A stretch of 64,000 nt of DNA from Phoronis australis (GCA_002633005.1 NMRA01000003.1:777665-841664); one strand, 5' to 3'; counted from the first letter of the stretch, positions 49,499 through 60,959 are shown. Numbers and translations are program-made. Notes: generated by a model from the letters alone, not told the origin.

Positions 49499-50057
49499 AT
49501 GGATACGTGTAAAGAATCATTATCTAAACGGCTGTTGAATGTCAAGACATTTGTAGCTTGTTTGTCGTTCGCTATTTTTACTAGCTCTGCCTATCGCGCA
49601 TACTGTGTGGCGTCCATAACGACTATAGAGATGGAGTTTCATATACGGAGCTCACAGGCAGGGCTTTGGTTAAGTAGCTTTGACATCACCCACGTGCTTG
49701 TCGTCATGGTGGTAGCGTACATCGCTGGTCTCGGCCACATCCCGCGTATACTCGGCGTCTGTTTGCTGCTGGCCGCTGGATTTCTCTGTTTGGGAACTCT
49801 TCCGCATTTTTTGTTCGGTGGCAGCATGACCGTGGAGACAAAAAATGATACGTTCAGAGACTTTTTATGCTACGCAGACAGTTCACCACTTCCCCACAGT
49901 GATTGCAATAGTACTGGTTACGACACGACGAAGAGCTCGTATGCTATTTTAGTGACAGTAAATGTGCTTGTTGGTCTGACATTATCAGGACTGTACTCTC
50001 TCGGGATAACTTACATTGACGATAACAGTTCAAATCGCCATTCACCTCACTACATGG
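49499..50057 (+). CDS. SLCO/OATP organic anion transporter, coding exon 1
   Basis: Encodes the first 186 residues of a 12-TM MFS-type transporter that would carry bulky organic anions across the plasma membrane. The ATG at 49499 follows GCAGAA. The short cytoplasmic start (MDTCKESLSKRLLNVK) leads into TM1 (TFVACLSFAIFTSSAY), a loop with RSSQAGLWLSSFDI, which matches the family's S-x-x-G-L-x-S-S-F-E-I block, then TM2 and TM3 (GVCLLLAAGFLCLGTLPHF). A Cys- and Asn-containing extracellular loop and TM4 follow, ending in LYSLGITYIDDN, close to the family's LGISYIDDN. The donor is ATGG|GTAAGA, leaving one base. Which SLCO subfamily is uncertain. Confidence 0.88.
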
Positions 50058-50155
50058 GTAAGATCGACTTTCAGCAATCTTTAGGCTTATTCTTCCTCTG
50101 TCCCTGATTACATGTCACTGGCCATGGATTAGTATATTGGGCCAAGTTGGTTTTG

Positions 50156-50368
50156 CCCCACTATGACATGGGTTAGAGTTTCAAACATATATCTGCTTCT
50201 CCTTTTGCCCCAACAAGACATATGGGTGAGAGTTTCTACTATGAATTTAGGTCTTCTTTCGCTCCACCATGATATGGGTTACAGTTTCAACCATCAATCT
50301 AGTTCTTATTTCGCTCCACTATTACACAGGTTAGATTTTCAATCAAATACTTCTATAGTTTTTCATTT
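50156..50368 (+). repeat. Minisatellite derived from the SLCO exon 1/intron 1 junction
   Basis: About four copies of a roughly 53-bp unit with the core CCACTATGA(C/T)ATGGGTTA, then (C/G)AGTTTC and a pyrimidine-rich end. The same layout occurs at the true exon-intron junction, CTCACTACATGGGTAAGA...CTTTCAG, at 50045-50075, so the array seems to have grown from that junction. The second copy contains ATGG|GTGAGA, itself a good donor. Confidence 0.7.
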
Positions 50369-50520
50369 GTCCCACCCCAAGTTCAGAGTTACAGCCAAAT
50401 AGTTCCATTGTCAGACGGTTACTTCTTCATAGATCTCCTAGTTGTTAAGCTATTATAGAACTGTATGTGATTACAAGATTGGTGTACTTTGATAAAACTG
50501 GAAAACTATACGTGTTTCAG

Positions 50521-50595
50521 GCATTGTTTACTCGATGTATGCGATCGGTCACGTATCAGGATACGGTTTGGGAGCCGTGATAACAAGCATGAAAG
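50521..50595 (+). CDS. SLCO/OATP organic anion transporter, coding exon 2
   Basis: A 75-bp exon with acceptor GTGTTTCAG and donor AAAG|GTAAGT. It encodes GIVYSMYAIGHVSGYGLGAV followed by ITSMK plus a split codon, matching the family's GILYTIGVLGPALGFILG membrane segment. Phase 1 at both ends joins exons 1 and 3 in frame. The usual loop residues after this helix, before the family signature, are absent (see findings). Confidence 0.85.
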
Positions 50596-51194
50596 GTAAG
50601 TCAGTGCAGTCCAGAAATTTTCCTAGACGCGGTTTTAGTACCTCATAAGGTGACGTCAGGCAGATCACATTCACGATATGCCACAAACAACACTATACAT
50701 GTAGATCCACATTTTTACTATATATTTATCATGCGCAGACCCGCACGCTGCAATCGACCAATCGGCAATTACTGTTACCTCTATCAATCCCAATAACCTT
50801 TGCTGGATAATATCCGGACATGCGCGATAGTTAAACCGATTCGGCTGCAACCAGAGACCGTGCTGCAACTCTGCTATTACGATGTTTAGTGCTGATGTAT
50901 CTGCCACTATTATAATTTGGACCCAAAAATAAATAGGAATATAAGTCCACAGTCACACCATATTCTCCAAAAACTTAAAGGTCTTGGAATTTTTTGGGTT
51001 CGCGTAACCACGGCACAATTTAGCACTTGGAATTTTTACAAAATTATGCGTTTGAATAAATTGGTGCCACGGTACTCTGACAAAGGTTGCACCCATTGTA
51101 TGGTCCCGGGGTGTTGAGAAGGATTAAGATTCAGGCCCTTTGCCAGCATTGTGCAGGGGTGGTTTGAATAAGTTCTAAAACGGTGGACCTTTGA

Positions 51195-51541
51195 TATTTT
51201 GCAAACGTCGACACTGTATAGTTTTCCGTAAGGCCCTTGTCGAAGCTTGATTAGGGAAATCTGCATACACAACGACGACTTTCAGCTCTATGTTTCTGAG
51301 ATTAGACAGAAGTCGTAATACCAGAAATGAAGATGCCGTGACGGTTGCTCGCAAAGAACGGGACTCAAATTCGGATGTAATGTGGTCCAGAAAGAGAACG
51401 TTCTCGCGTTACTCCTGCCAAACTTTCAAATCATGCGTGCTTAAAATGAGTGATTACGCCTCATTACATATTCGGACGGAAATATTTAGTCGGATAATGA
51501 CTCGAGGGAAATTTTATTTGATTTCCTTTTTTGCGTGTTAC
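51195..51541 (-). repeat. Dispersed repeat A, minus copy in SLCO intron 2
   Basis: Reverse-orientation copy of 43110-43445. Its outer end abuts the TTAA boundary of the transposon at 51542, and the corresponding position of the other copy also reads TTAAGTA. The transposon therefore probably inserted into, or at the edge of, this repeat. Confidence 0.8.
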
Positions 51542-53145
51542 TTAAAGGAGAATGCCACCCGGTTTAATTAGTCTTTTTTACCGTCTTAATCGGTCTATAT
51601 CCACATCGCCTCTTATACTGTCGACCTCACCTTGCAGAGAGGTGTCGCGTTAACCTGTGAGGAAGGTGAGAAACGACACAGCGACGTCAGTGGTTTGTCT
51701 GCAGAGTGAATGCTGCTATATTGCGGTGCATCGTTTCCGCTTGTCCAAACTATGAAGCTGCGAAGAAAGCCGGTATGTCGTTTCTTTCGACTTCCTCGAG
51801 AGCCCGAAATGCTTAGGAAGTAGTTCGAGGTAGTGAAGACTGAAAGGTACGCTGTCAATAGCAAGTATGAGGCCGTGAAACATCTCCGTGTCTGTGGCCG
51901 GCATTTTGTCGACAGTGATTTCTCTGACGAATTCCGGCTTACCAGAGAACTATCCATACGTTCCGTTGCATGTTCACGACGCCTCTCTAGTACTTCTTGA
52001 TCAGTGTATTCCGGTTCGAACTGATAGCCTGTGAAACCTAACGATCCGACCCGTGAAGTCTTCGTCAGAAGACTGAGCTCTTGACTAAGTCGGGATTGGC
52101 GCTGGGCGAGTTGCCATGTAGACGTTTATTATTCTGCGTTCTGTTTCAAAACGAATTATTCTCATTCTAACCAATGCTTAAATAAAACTGAAACAAAGTC
52201 TGTCTCATTAGATACAATTTGTAATGCCTTTGCAGTATTCGTGAGTGCAAATGTTGAGAAGCCAGCAATGAATAAACCACTGCGTTACCGGCTTTTCATG
52301 CCGGCAATAAAGGTAATTGACAGGGCACCGAGGCCGTGTGAGCGCATGCTAATTCAGTGTTTGCTGACAGAAAGCTGTTGTGAAACAATTACTCGATTTT
52401 ATATGCTATGGTCACATATAGGGGAATCTTTATTTAGAAATACAAATTCATTATTCAAATCATTGTTACTGTACAACCTTTGCCCTGACGGTCTGTGGAA
52501 GGGGAACCCGACTTCGCGGTCCCCGACAAGTAAGATTTCAGTTTCGTGGCTAATTCACATAAATAATTACGTGCACATTATTTCTTTGGCTCACTATTAT
52601 AGTCTTTTCGTGTTTGGAGGTTTAGTTTCCAACTCAAGCTGGTTTATGTGCGTGCCAGTCCCGGCGGCCGCGACGGGCATGGTCGGGTTCCGAGCCACTG
52701 GCCGAGATAACAAGCGTGTGTTTAGAACTCAAAAAATCACAAGTCTAAATGACACAGATCTAGGTTCTTCTGTCTGTATTTCACGGAAGAATACTACGAA
52801 TTGATCTCCGAACAGACCCCCAAACTCCTGCTACGGACCTTGGTAAATTGGCCTGACGAACTCTGTAGGTTACGGTGTGTAGAAATACCAATAAATCCGT
52901 AACAGCGAAATAAAACAACATGTTTTTATAAGAACTTGGTGTATTTTAAGGGTCTTACATCGAAGTTTGATGATTTATTGGTGTTAAACAATGAATTCAA
53001 GCGATTAGCTGACACCAGTAACCCGTGTTGTGAACTGCTGAACAGACTGCGTGTGAAACAAATGACGTCATTGCCTCCGTCTGTCGTCAGCTGTCGATCT
53101 AAATTGATACAATATAGGTTGTTTTTGGGTGGCAATCTCCTTTAA
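51542..53145. mobile_element. TTAA-flanked DNA transposon with terminal inverted repeats
   Basis: Target duplications TTAA (51542-51545 and 53142-53145) bound a 1,596-bp element. Its termini AGGAGAATGCCACCC and GGGTGGCAATCTCCT are inverted repeats with 14 of 15 matches. TTAA target choice is known for piggyBac and Kolobok superfamilies; the purine-starting termini fit Kolobok better. No transposase is present, so it is non-autonomous. On the minus strand near 52110-51900 a broken frame reads ATRPAPIPT and then GFTGYQFEPEYTDQEVLERR, recalling the N-terminal part of zinc-finger proteins often found in invertebrate repeats. This is a weak recognition. Confidence 0.8.
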
Positions 53146-55382
53146 GGATATCTCAAACGTTATTCACAAAAACTGTCCATTTTTACAATTTTTCACATGT
53201 GTCTAGCAAAATGCCTGAACTCGATTCTGTGGGAAATTCAAATGCAAAATATATACCTTGTAGTGAGACAATAAGATTTAGCAAAACCACCTTGAAACCG
53301 CACAACCGCGTGGATATTTGTTTACAACTTATCCGAGGTCAGGGCTGTCGCTCTCTCGCTTCGTATGTACCCTCAGTCTTTTCATTCGCCGAGTCGTCAT
53401 AATATTGAGCCAAGTCAACGAGGTGTACTTAGGATTGAACGGTGCCAGGACAACAAAGACAAAGACGAGACGTAGTTTTGACTCTGAGGGAGTTGTGCGT
53501 TTACATGCCTACGACAGTTGAGAACGAATGCTACGAGTCACCTCACGCCTCTGTACTCACAAACACAGCAAATTGTGAAAAGACATAATCCTCACCCAAA
53601 TTCCTTAATTCAATAACTAAATTGACATTTCGCTGTTTCGATCTCATGCTAACGATATGCTTTAACCAACGACTCGATCGTCCATTTTACTTGGTTTTGT
53701 ATCAGTCTCCAGGCACGTGACGTGATGAACTCTGACCTACTTTTAAGTAGGTCAAACAATAGCAACAGTTGATCCCACCTCGTGGCTGGGGACGGTACGT
53801 TTTAATGATACTTAAGTTAATTACGCACTGCAAATTCAGTTGACATTGTGAGTGTATGCTGAAATAGTTAACATGGTTTAGGGATGTATAGGCTATATTG
53901 AACGAAAACAAGTTTTCACCGAATAATTAACCAAAGACTTTGAGATTTTCACTCGTCCCAGTTTGATCGGCTTTTTCTCGGCTTCGCAAGTCGACTTTAT
54001 TTGAACTTAGGAACGCGAGTTCTTGGAAACGGCTTGGAGGATTTCGCTGAAACTTTCCAAACTTGATATTTATTCATGAATCTTAGAAATTTTGTTAGGA
54101 TTTTTGATATAAACCCTAGTTTTTGCGAAATAAGAGACGAATACGACTTCTATTTTTTAACAACAATACCTTATGTTTTGCGAGTTGCTTTGTCATATAA
54201 ACTAAACGAAAAAACTAATCGAAAATTCCATATACCGTTTTTGAGATAATTGATGAAGTTTTCTTTTAAAAAAGGTTTTCATTAAAATCGAGCCAGGGAT
54301 TATTTTGCTATGAATGTACATTTCTTAAAAATGAAATTTTGATTTAAAAAGGTGTTAACGTAATGGCACATAAATGTAAAAAATTGTGTATCCCCTTGTC
54401 TTTTTCTCCTTCAGAAAAATATATACTTGTACTAGTTGACAAACCTTAGTTTTTCGATATGCGAGTTAGAATGGAAGCCACTAAATAAGTTTTTGCGCGA
54501 TCCTCTAATCTATGCTAACACCATTTGTGCAAAGTTTGTCGGGTGCGGCCCGATGATTTCGTGAAGCGCTTTGAATGAGAGCAAATTCAAAATTATTACT
54601 AACTTTATTATCATTGTAGTTAGTAATATCAGTAGCTACAACAACTTTGTTGTTCTTGTACATCATTATCCTATCTTTAACAGATAGGCTAGGATTAAAC
54701 CATTAACGCGGGCAGAGGGTTTAATTGAACCCCCGAACCCCCTGGCTACGGGCCTGAGATTGATCGGGTCCATGGGCAGGTAATAATATTCGAAGTGCGT
54801 ATTGTAGTATTTACATGGTAGGTAAGACGGGCCAACTTACTATTATTGTTTTTGATTTTGGCTTTTAACTTTATTTGACTGGGTCCCAGGCAAAACATCA
54901 AAATGGCGTCAAACTAAACAAGCGAATAACACTGCATACAATGCGACAATTTTAAGACTGTCACGTGAAGAAATAGAGTTCAAACGCAATGATATGACGG
55001 TAAATAAAGATCATTGAAAATTATGTCACACATAGACACTAAACCTACCGTTGGACATGAGACTTCTCTGTCCCTCCACCCCTCCTCTGTCCGGCCTTCC
55101 AGGGACCCTAGTAGGCTTATTAAGCCTCGCCAGCCTTATGCTAAATCCGCCACTGAGTTTGACAGTACCATCGTCTCAACTGCCACCAGTACAGACGGTA
55201 TTCGGCTCTCCTCTGTAGGATATGGCTTCGTATCCTCTTGCGAGAGCAGTCTAAAAATGCCCCGTTGCCGATTGGGGCGGTTCGAAAAAAGTTTGATTGT
55301 GGGAGGATTTCTTCTGGCTGGGAAGACTTAAAGACATCAACGGCCTCTTAAATGAGGTGTCCCTCTAGACATGAATTTGTTG

Positions 55383-55414
<32 letters not shown>

Positions 55415-55780
55415 AGGGAGAGGGAGAGGGAGAGGGAGAGGGAGAGAGAGAGAGTCAGAGTAAATTTTTATTTACGGTAATATGCGAAATAGTGCGCCGA
55501 ACGAGATATTTTTAGACTGCTAATATTGGAATAATGTAATATGGACACACAAAACATGAACGAGCGATGACCTTTTTGAACCAACATAGCATCGACATCG
55601 TCGCGAACGCAAAAGTTACAATTCAATCCAAAAGCATGCTTCTTGTCAAATGGTGCAGGTGGCTCTATGCCATATGAACATCTCAAAAATTCTCTCTTCA
55701 ACAATGTTTCTGTAGTAAGACTGAGAAATGAGCGATAAATTTTCGCTATCAGCTTTACTACAATTTTTTGTTCATTACAG
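53146..55780. other. Rest of SLCO intron 2
   Basis: No exon-like frame with phase-1 splice sites was seen between the transposon and exon 3. It contains parts of the GGCGGATCC/AAATCCGCCACTG family near 54720-54790 and 55140-55160 and the GA repeat at 55381-55456. Confidence 0.45.
55381..55456 (+). repeat. (GA)n/(GGGAGA)n microsatellite in SLCO intron 2
   Basis: GA dinucleotides pass into six-base GGGAGA units and back to GA. Confidence 0.95.
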
Positions 55781-56017
55781 ATAGTTACGGTGTCGCCCCC
55801 TGGTGGATTGGGTTTGTAATCCTTGGAGGAATTACACTACTTCCTGTTGCGCCCTTCACGTTTCTTCCAAAACGCATTGACCAGGACCCAACTGAGGACG
55901 GTGATACAACAAACAATTGGAACACTTGTAACGGTGAATCTAGAAGTTGGCAACTGTTACGACAGTCTCAACCAATGTCCGAGATAGATGGCATTTCACT
56001 AACACCGACTTTAAAAG
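55781..56017 (+). CDS. SLCO/OATP organic anion transporter, coding exon 3
   Basis: Acceptor TTCATTACAG; donor AAAAG|GTAGGC; phase 1 at both ends. It encodes DSYGVAPWWIGFVILGG..., the counterpart of the OATP signature D-x-R-W-(I/V)-G-A-W-W-x-G-F-L. The WW-x-GF core is kept, but the R-W-x-G-A part is changed. A membrane helix and LPKRI follow, then a cytoplasmic loop rich in Asp, Asn and Ser (about 45 residues) leading to exon 4. The altered signature suggests a diverged subfamily or altered activity. Confidence 0.85.
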
Positions 56018-56130
56018 GTAGGCTTACAAGATATCTCGTTCATTTGACCGCGGAGCAATGGTACCTAACCTCCCAACAGGCAGTTGATAAACATGCCTTT
56101 TACTCTGGAAATCAAGTGTCAAATTGATAT

Positions 56131-56262
56131 ATACACAAAACGTACCGAGAGTGGCGTACATGAAGTAATATCCCACCAGACATTGTTCCGCGTATCGACC
56201 GAGACCGAATAAAGTCGAGTGTGATATTACTTCATGTACGCCAATCGAGGTACTTTTTGTAC
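56131..56262. repeat. MITE-like hairpin in SLCO intron 3
   Basis: Arms of about 40 bp, with TGGCGTACATGAAGTAATAT on the left and its reverse complement on the right, separated by about 45 bp. Outer arm bases (GTACC / GGTAC) also pair. Length and structure fit a short palindromic MITE. Confidence 0.8.
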
Positions 56263-56829
56263 TTATCCCATGCGCTTCGAATCCATACATTTCGTACACG
56301 TTTTCGGCATATTTTTCAAATACTTCACCAAGACTACTCATATGGCGGATCGCATCCTAGGCCTATATGAATGTACTTTCGCGTTAGGTTGCAAGTTTTC
56401 TCTTGTAAAAGAAACAGTTTTAAAAGTAACGATTTATTTCTTGAAAAGAGGTAGCAAAGATGAAAACAGCGGCAACTTTGCAGTGAACTTGTAACATCTC
56501 CTGGAAATAGTTAAAAAACAACAATATTTCACATTTTAATTTCCTAAGAATCGGCGCTTGAGTTGCAGACGATATAGTATTCAGCAATTGAAAACTGAGA
56601 CATAAGTGTCTTATAATTAACAGCTTTGTTCCCGATTTTACGTTTAGGGTCTGGTTGCATGTCGAGTGGTTAATTACACTGTTGCAACTGTATTACTTTA
56701 AACTATATTCGGAAAGTTTGATGATCGAACCGGCTGAAGACGTCGAGTCGATATTGACCTACCTTTTGAAATTTCCATGTCAGAGGTCGCAGTTGAAGTA
56801 GTGCGGGTGGTGAATACGGAAAGCTTTAT

Positions 56830-57055
56830 TTCATAGACCCTGTTCACGCCCACAGGAACGAGGCTCGCTACCATAGCTCTGGTGGCTTATCCGCGTGGTT
56901 ATAGTCTACTCCGCCGTTGCTCGAACAGCTAGAAAAAAATACGGACACTCTGTTTTATATTCCCTAAGGACGTTGGGATTCGGAAGCGTTGGGTCCTTGC
57001 CATACGCCGCGACGAAGGAAAATATGTCCGTTTGAAATTTATAACTGTTTTCGAA
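56830..57055 (+). repeat. Dispersed repeat C, + copy
   Basis: About 220 bp repeated in inverse orientation at 62664-62906. Shared blocks include AACGAGGCTCGCTA, TGCTCGAAC(A/G)GCTAGAAAAA and GACGAAGGAAAATATGT. No coding content was recognised. Confidence 0.8.
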
Positions 57056-57814
57056 TCATAATTTGTCGCATCTCGGACTGGATGCCGCCATAGCAACGAG
57101 GACCGGAGAATCTTCGGCCAGCCAGGCTGTGTTTTCATGACCATGGGTTGAAGCGCGATGCATTTTTCTTTACAAAAATGACAGGGCTCTCAATTCCTCA
57201 ATTTTGGGGCCAAATATCGGGCCTATTTCCCTCTCAAAAATATTGAAAAATCACGCGAAATTCCCGTTCACGAGGCCTAAAAATCCCCTTTGTGATTGAA
57301 AATTTCTCTCCAACGGTTGAAATCAGACCCCCCCCTTGACAGCCGCAAGTAAAATAAACCAGCAAAACTTGAAGCGGGAGGAAACTTGTACTGAGTTCGA
57401 GCTAGGACCGGTAGCGGACGAGGGGGAAAACACGTTCCGTTTTATTTTTTTTAGTCCAACGACAGATTTCCTGAGCAGAAGGTATACATCTTCGGCGCCC
57501 GCAACTTCCGGGCCGCCTGCGTGCATACAATCGCGCTTTGCCCGCTAGTCTCCGAGGATGTCGGGCTCCCCCCTCACTACTGACTAGGCCTATATGGTAT
57601 CCTAGATCAGCCACTGAAAATGCTACTTGAGACAGAGCTATGAGAGCTTGCAAAAGGGCGGGGTGGTATTGATGGTGATCGGGAGGTCAGTAGAGTTTTT
57701 ACTGACCCGTCACTCGGCGAAACGTTCCCCTCTCAGAAAGCCGCACAAACATGAGGCACCTTTCCCCTCGGATATGAACGAGGCCTCTGAAGAAACATGA
57801 TAACTATGCTTGTT

Positions 57815-57975
57815 CCAGGGGTGACCCAGGACTTTGAGTTAGGGGGGGGGCAAGGCAGAGTATTAGCCAGGATTTTGCCTATCAGAAATTCGCGGTCCTC
57901 AACTGCCAAATGAGAATTTTAGGGAGGAGGGGCTGGGGCATAGCCCCTTGGCTCCCTTCTAAATCCGCCACTGTG
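57815..57975. repeat. Copy of the 'GGCGGATCCAGG' family element
   Basis: Begins GGGGTGACCCAGGACTTTGAG and ends CTAAATCCGCCACTGTG, with long G and C runs inside. These ends match those of 60185-60500. Confidence 0.65.
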
Positions 57976-59139
57976 TTCTGTCCAATTAACTGAAATTGAG
58001 CTCTAAAACGAGGTTATGCTTTGGATGAAAGAATTAGGTGTTTTAATTTTAAAATTCAACTTGGTCGAGTTTGATATTTGAAAAATATAACAAATGAAAT
58101 AGACGTAATTATTAAAACCAAGAAAGCAGAATTAATGGTCATATAATTTTTATTTTCAATTGCGAGCCTAGTTTTTTATCATAATCAAAATATATATTTA
58201 ATAACATCAAGTATTATTTCAGATCAATGACAAATCAACTGTTCGTCCCGGTAGTGCCTACCTCACCAGGACCTAGGCTATGCTTGAAGCTAATAGGCCT
58301 ACTCTTGATCAACAATTTAAACCAGATGAGGATAATTGCACATGACAGCAAAATGCTATGAGCCACCACTGTCGAATATATCTTCAACTCGTCAACAATA
58401 CGACCAGATGACCTGGTTCGGGTAGAAAGCATTTTTATCATGAATTTATTAGAAGAAACGTAACCCTGCATTCAGCATGATACCAAATCCGTAACACTAC
58501 GATCGCCGCAATCTAGTCATGTTTACTTTCATGTTTCGAACCTAGTTTTCCGGAAAAAACCTATATCCTTTCGCCAGACAACTCTTTGGTGCATTGACTT
58601 GTTCTTTAACTGTATTTTTCTACGTCTCTGTGTCAGACACATTTTTTAAGATTTAATATTCAGGTTGGACTCCAAAGACCGGCCATTTAACTCACACAAT
58701 GTAAATTTCCGCTTTGTTTATCGCAGTGAGCTTCGCTTTGGATTTTAATGTCCGCCGCGTGAATAGAGTCTATGGCCGTATTTCCCTCGACAGATTCAAC
58801 GCGAGTGGGATAAATGATGATTTTTGTCTGGTATTGTTGGCTGTATGGCCATTGTACAAGATTTGTTTTGTTTCGTTTAGTTGGCATGAAGGCAAACAAG
58901 ATGTCATTAAAAAATTTAGTTTAAAATTCGAAATTTTGCAAATTAACTTCATTATGTATTTATTCCAAGTAAGCACACAATTTGGAAATCGCCGGAAAGA
59001 GTTTCACAAGGATTCGTGAATGACAATGTTTCGTTTTGATTTAGTTTTAGTTGATCACCCAGTTAAACACAATTTCACCTCAGCTTCATGGGTTTTTTCG
59101 GTCTGGATTTTTCCTATTTTGGTTAACTTGTTTAAAAAA

Positions 59140-59230
59140 GTTCTTTTACAGGTTTGGTAAATGCGGGTCGTCATCTTATTTTTAACCTTGTTTATATGGG
59201 ACTGAACCTGATGCTATGCGCGCAGTTGAA
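59140..59230 (+). pseudogene. Duplicated, broken copy of SLCO exon 4 (5' part)
   Basis: About 80 bp directly upstream of exon 4 repeats the acceptor and first half of that exon with a 113-bp offset. It reads GLVNAGRHLIF...VYMGLNLMLCAQL against GLLKAVRRLIC...VYMGINLMLCAQL in the real exon. The copy keeps a TTTTACAG acceptor at 59151 but runs into an A-rich tract and a stop, with no donor. Inclusion in mRNA would truncate the protein. Confidence 0.8.
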
Positions 59231-59264
59231 AAAAAAACTTGCTTAAAAACAATTTCTCTTACAG

Positions 59265-59429
59265 GTTTGCTAAAGGCAGTTCGTCGTCTTATTTGCAACC
59301 CTGTTTATATGGGAATTAACCTGATGCTATGCGCCCAGTTGAACGCGGGGGTGATTCTTGGATCCTTCTTTCCCAAGTACTTACGTGAAGAATTTGGCCA
59401 GCATGACTGGGTGTCCAATCTCATTACAG
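59265..59429 (+). CDS. SLCO/OATP organic anion transporter, coding exon 4
   Basis: Acceptor TTCTCTTACAG; donor ACAG|GTAGCC; phase 1 at both ends. It encodes GLLKAVRRLICNPVYMGINL and a membrane helix continuing to FFPKYLREEFGQ. This matches the start of the second half of the transporter, where family members have a short amphipathic stretch, TM7 and a P-KYLE-QF-type motif. Confidence 0.88.
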
Positions 59430-59626
59430 GTAGCCTGTCACTCTCTCTTCATTAACTTAATACTTTCGTAAATAGTTGACCTTTAGGTCTCGTGGTGCCC
59501 TTTACTAGTAGCAAAAATGCTTGAGTGTTCGATATTCGTAAAAAAATAAGGGATAAACAATGATTTAAATGCAGTGTGGCGAGAACTTCTAAACCTTGGT
59601 TTATGAATGAGCATTGCTTGTTTCAG

Positions 59627-59810
59627 CACTCGTCGGTGTAGCAGCGGCATTCGGTCTTTACTTGGGCGGTTTCATTGTAACCAGGTTCAAACTTTCTGTT
59701 CCCCATACGGCCAAGATGATATGTGGCGCTATGGTGTTTGTTCTGATACACTACATCATACGAACATTAATCGGATGCGACACAGGGCGGACTGTCAGCA
59801 TTCACTCCAG
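59627..59810 (+). CDS. SLCO/OATP organic anion transporter, coding exon 5 (last in window)
   Basis: Acceptor TTGTTTCAG; donor CCAG|GTAAAT. Unlike earlier exons the 3' phase is 2. It encodes a glycine-rich helix ending GLYLGGFIVTRFKLS, very like the family's GIFLGGFIIKKFKL, then a further hydrophobic segment and a polar start of the next loop (CDTGRTVSIHSR). The five exons give about 406 residues, roughly 60% of a typical 650-720 aa OATP. The large extracellular loop with the Kazal-like Cys domain and the last helices must lie beyond 64000; no such exon was found up to there. Confidence 0.88.
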
Positions 59811-60184
59811 GTAAATTTGCAGACTACTATTCTGTTTTAAGTGGAACTTGCACGCTAATTCCTTATCTCTGTGACTACTTGATCAAATTAGTTAGAAACA
59901 CAACATACAGCGACGGTGTGAATATGAAGTTGATTGAAAATTGCCAAATTGAGTCGAAAATGAGGTAAGTTACTCAACCGTATCCACTAGTGCTGGGGAA
60001 TTACACTGCATGACGCAGGCTATACGAGCTCCAAAGGCACATCATTAGTGCAAAGATCACCTATTTGCAGAATTTTTTGTCTTCACATTTACAAGTTGTC
60101 AGTGAATAAAACTGCACTTTGTTTAGCGTAGACGATGTTCAAACAGCATTGTCGTTTAGTTCTTGCTACATACTGGCATAGTTA

Positions 60185-60500
60185 GGAGCAGGGGCGGATC
60201 CAGGATTTTGAGTTCGGGGGACCAGGGCACAGGAATAACCAGAATTTCGGCAGGTGCGCGCGCCCAGCCTAAAATGTAGGGATGCAGGGGTCTCGAATAT
60301 TTGGGTTTGCGGACCTTTTGACTAAAAAAAAAAACGGTAAACGGGGTTTGTTCAGGGCCTACCCCCCGAGCCCTCCTGGTTGCGCGCATGTGCTAGTCAG
60401 TAATTCGCACCCGAACTGCGAACTGCCAACTGGTATCTGGTAGAATTTTAAGGGGGGGCATGGCCCCCTTGGCCCCCCCCCTAAATCCGTCACTGAGGAG
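60185..60500. repeat. Fullest copy of the 'GGCGGATCCAGG' family element
   Basis: About 315 bp starting GGGGCGGATCCAGGATTTTG and ending in a C run and CTAAATCCGTCACTGA. The two ends are imperfect inverted repeats, and long G and C runs flank a central GC-rich body. This suggests a short non-autonomous element. Several fragments of the family occur in the window (for example near 13140, 21110, 43905, 57815, 62640, 63530). Confidence 0.7.
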
Positions 60501-60959
60501 CATGCAACTACATCTTTAAATCTATCGCGCTTGTTCTGACAGAGTAAGTGCTTCATCACAGCTAGCAGGCCAATTATCTACCACTGTTCAAAGAGTTGCT
60601 AAAACCATTCTTCTATTGGTGCCAGAGAACTGAAGTCTAACGCATCTATTTTGGGCAATTTTTATTCTATTTATTCCCATTAAAAAACCTCATGACATAC
60701 CTTTTTACGAGGAATTAATATTCAGATACCAAACACTATGAAAAATAAACACTTTTAATCCATGACATATCAATTTATTTTAACCAGAGTTTTATTGCCG
60801 CGAAGCTATGATCACTAATGGGGTAATTGATACACTCCACGCAATAGGGCCTTAGATCAGATATCCTGATAAACATGCTTTTTGACGGCAGCGGAACTTC
60901 CAGAAATCAATTGACTGATGATCCCTAAGCCTGAGGTTGTAAATATCGAGTCACGTTCA

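Noticed and set aside
52241-52804. 187-codon + strand open frame
   Set aside because: It lies wholly inside the TTAA transposon and its sequence is shared, in reverse, with the copy at 46129-46975, where the frame is not preserved. A chance frame in a repeat.
43110-53145. One large inverted duplication spanning 43-53 kb
   Set aside because: Repeats A and the TTAA element occur as inverted copies, but their order is A-B then A'-B', not mirrored, so they are independent dispersed copies.
58714-59019. 101-codon frame within SLCO intron 3
   Set aside because: No phase-1 splice sites linking it to exons 3 and 4, and the peptide does not fit the transporter.
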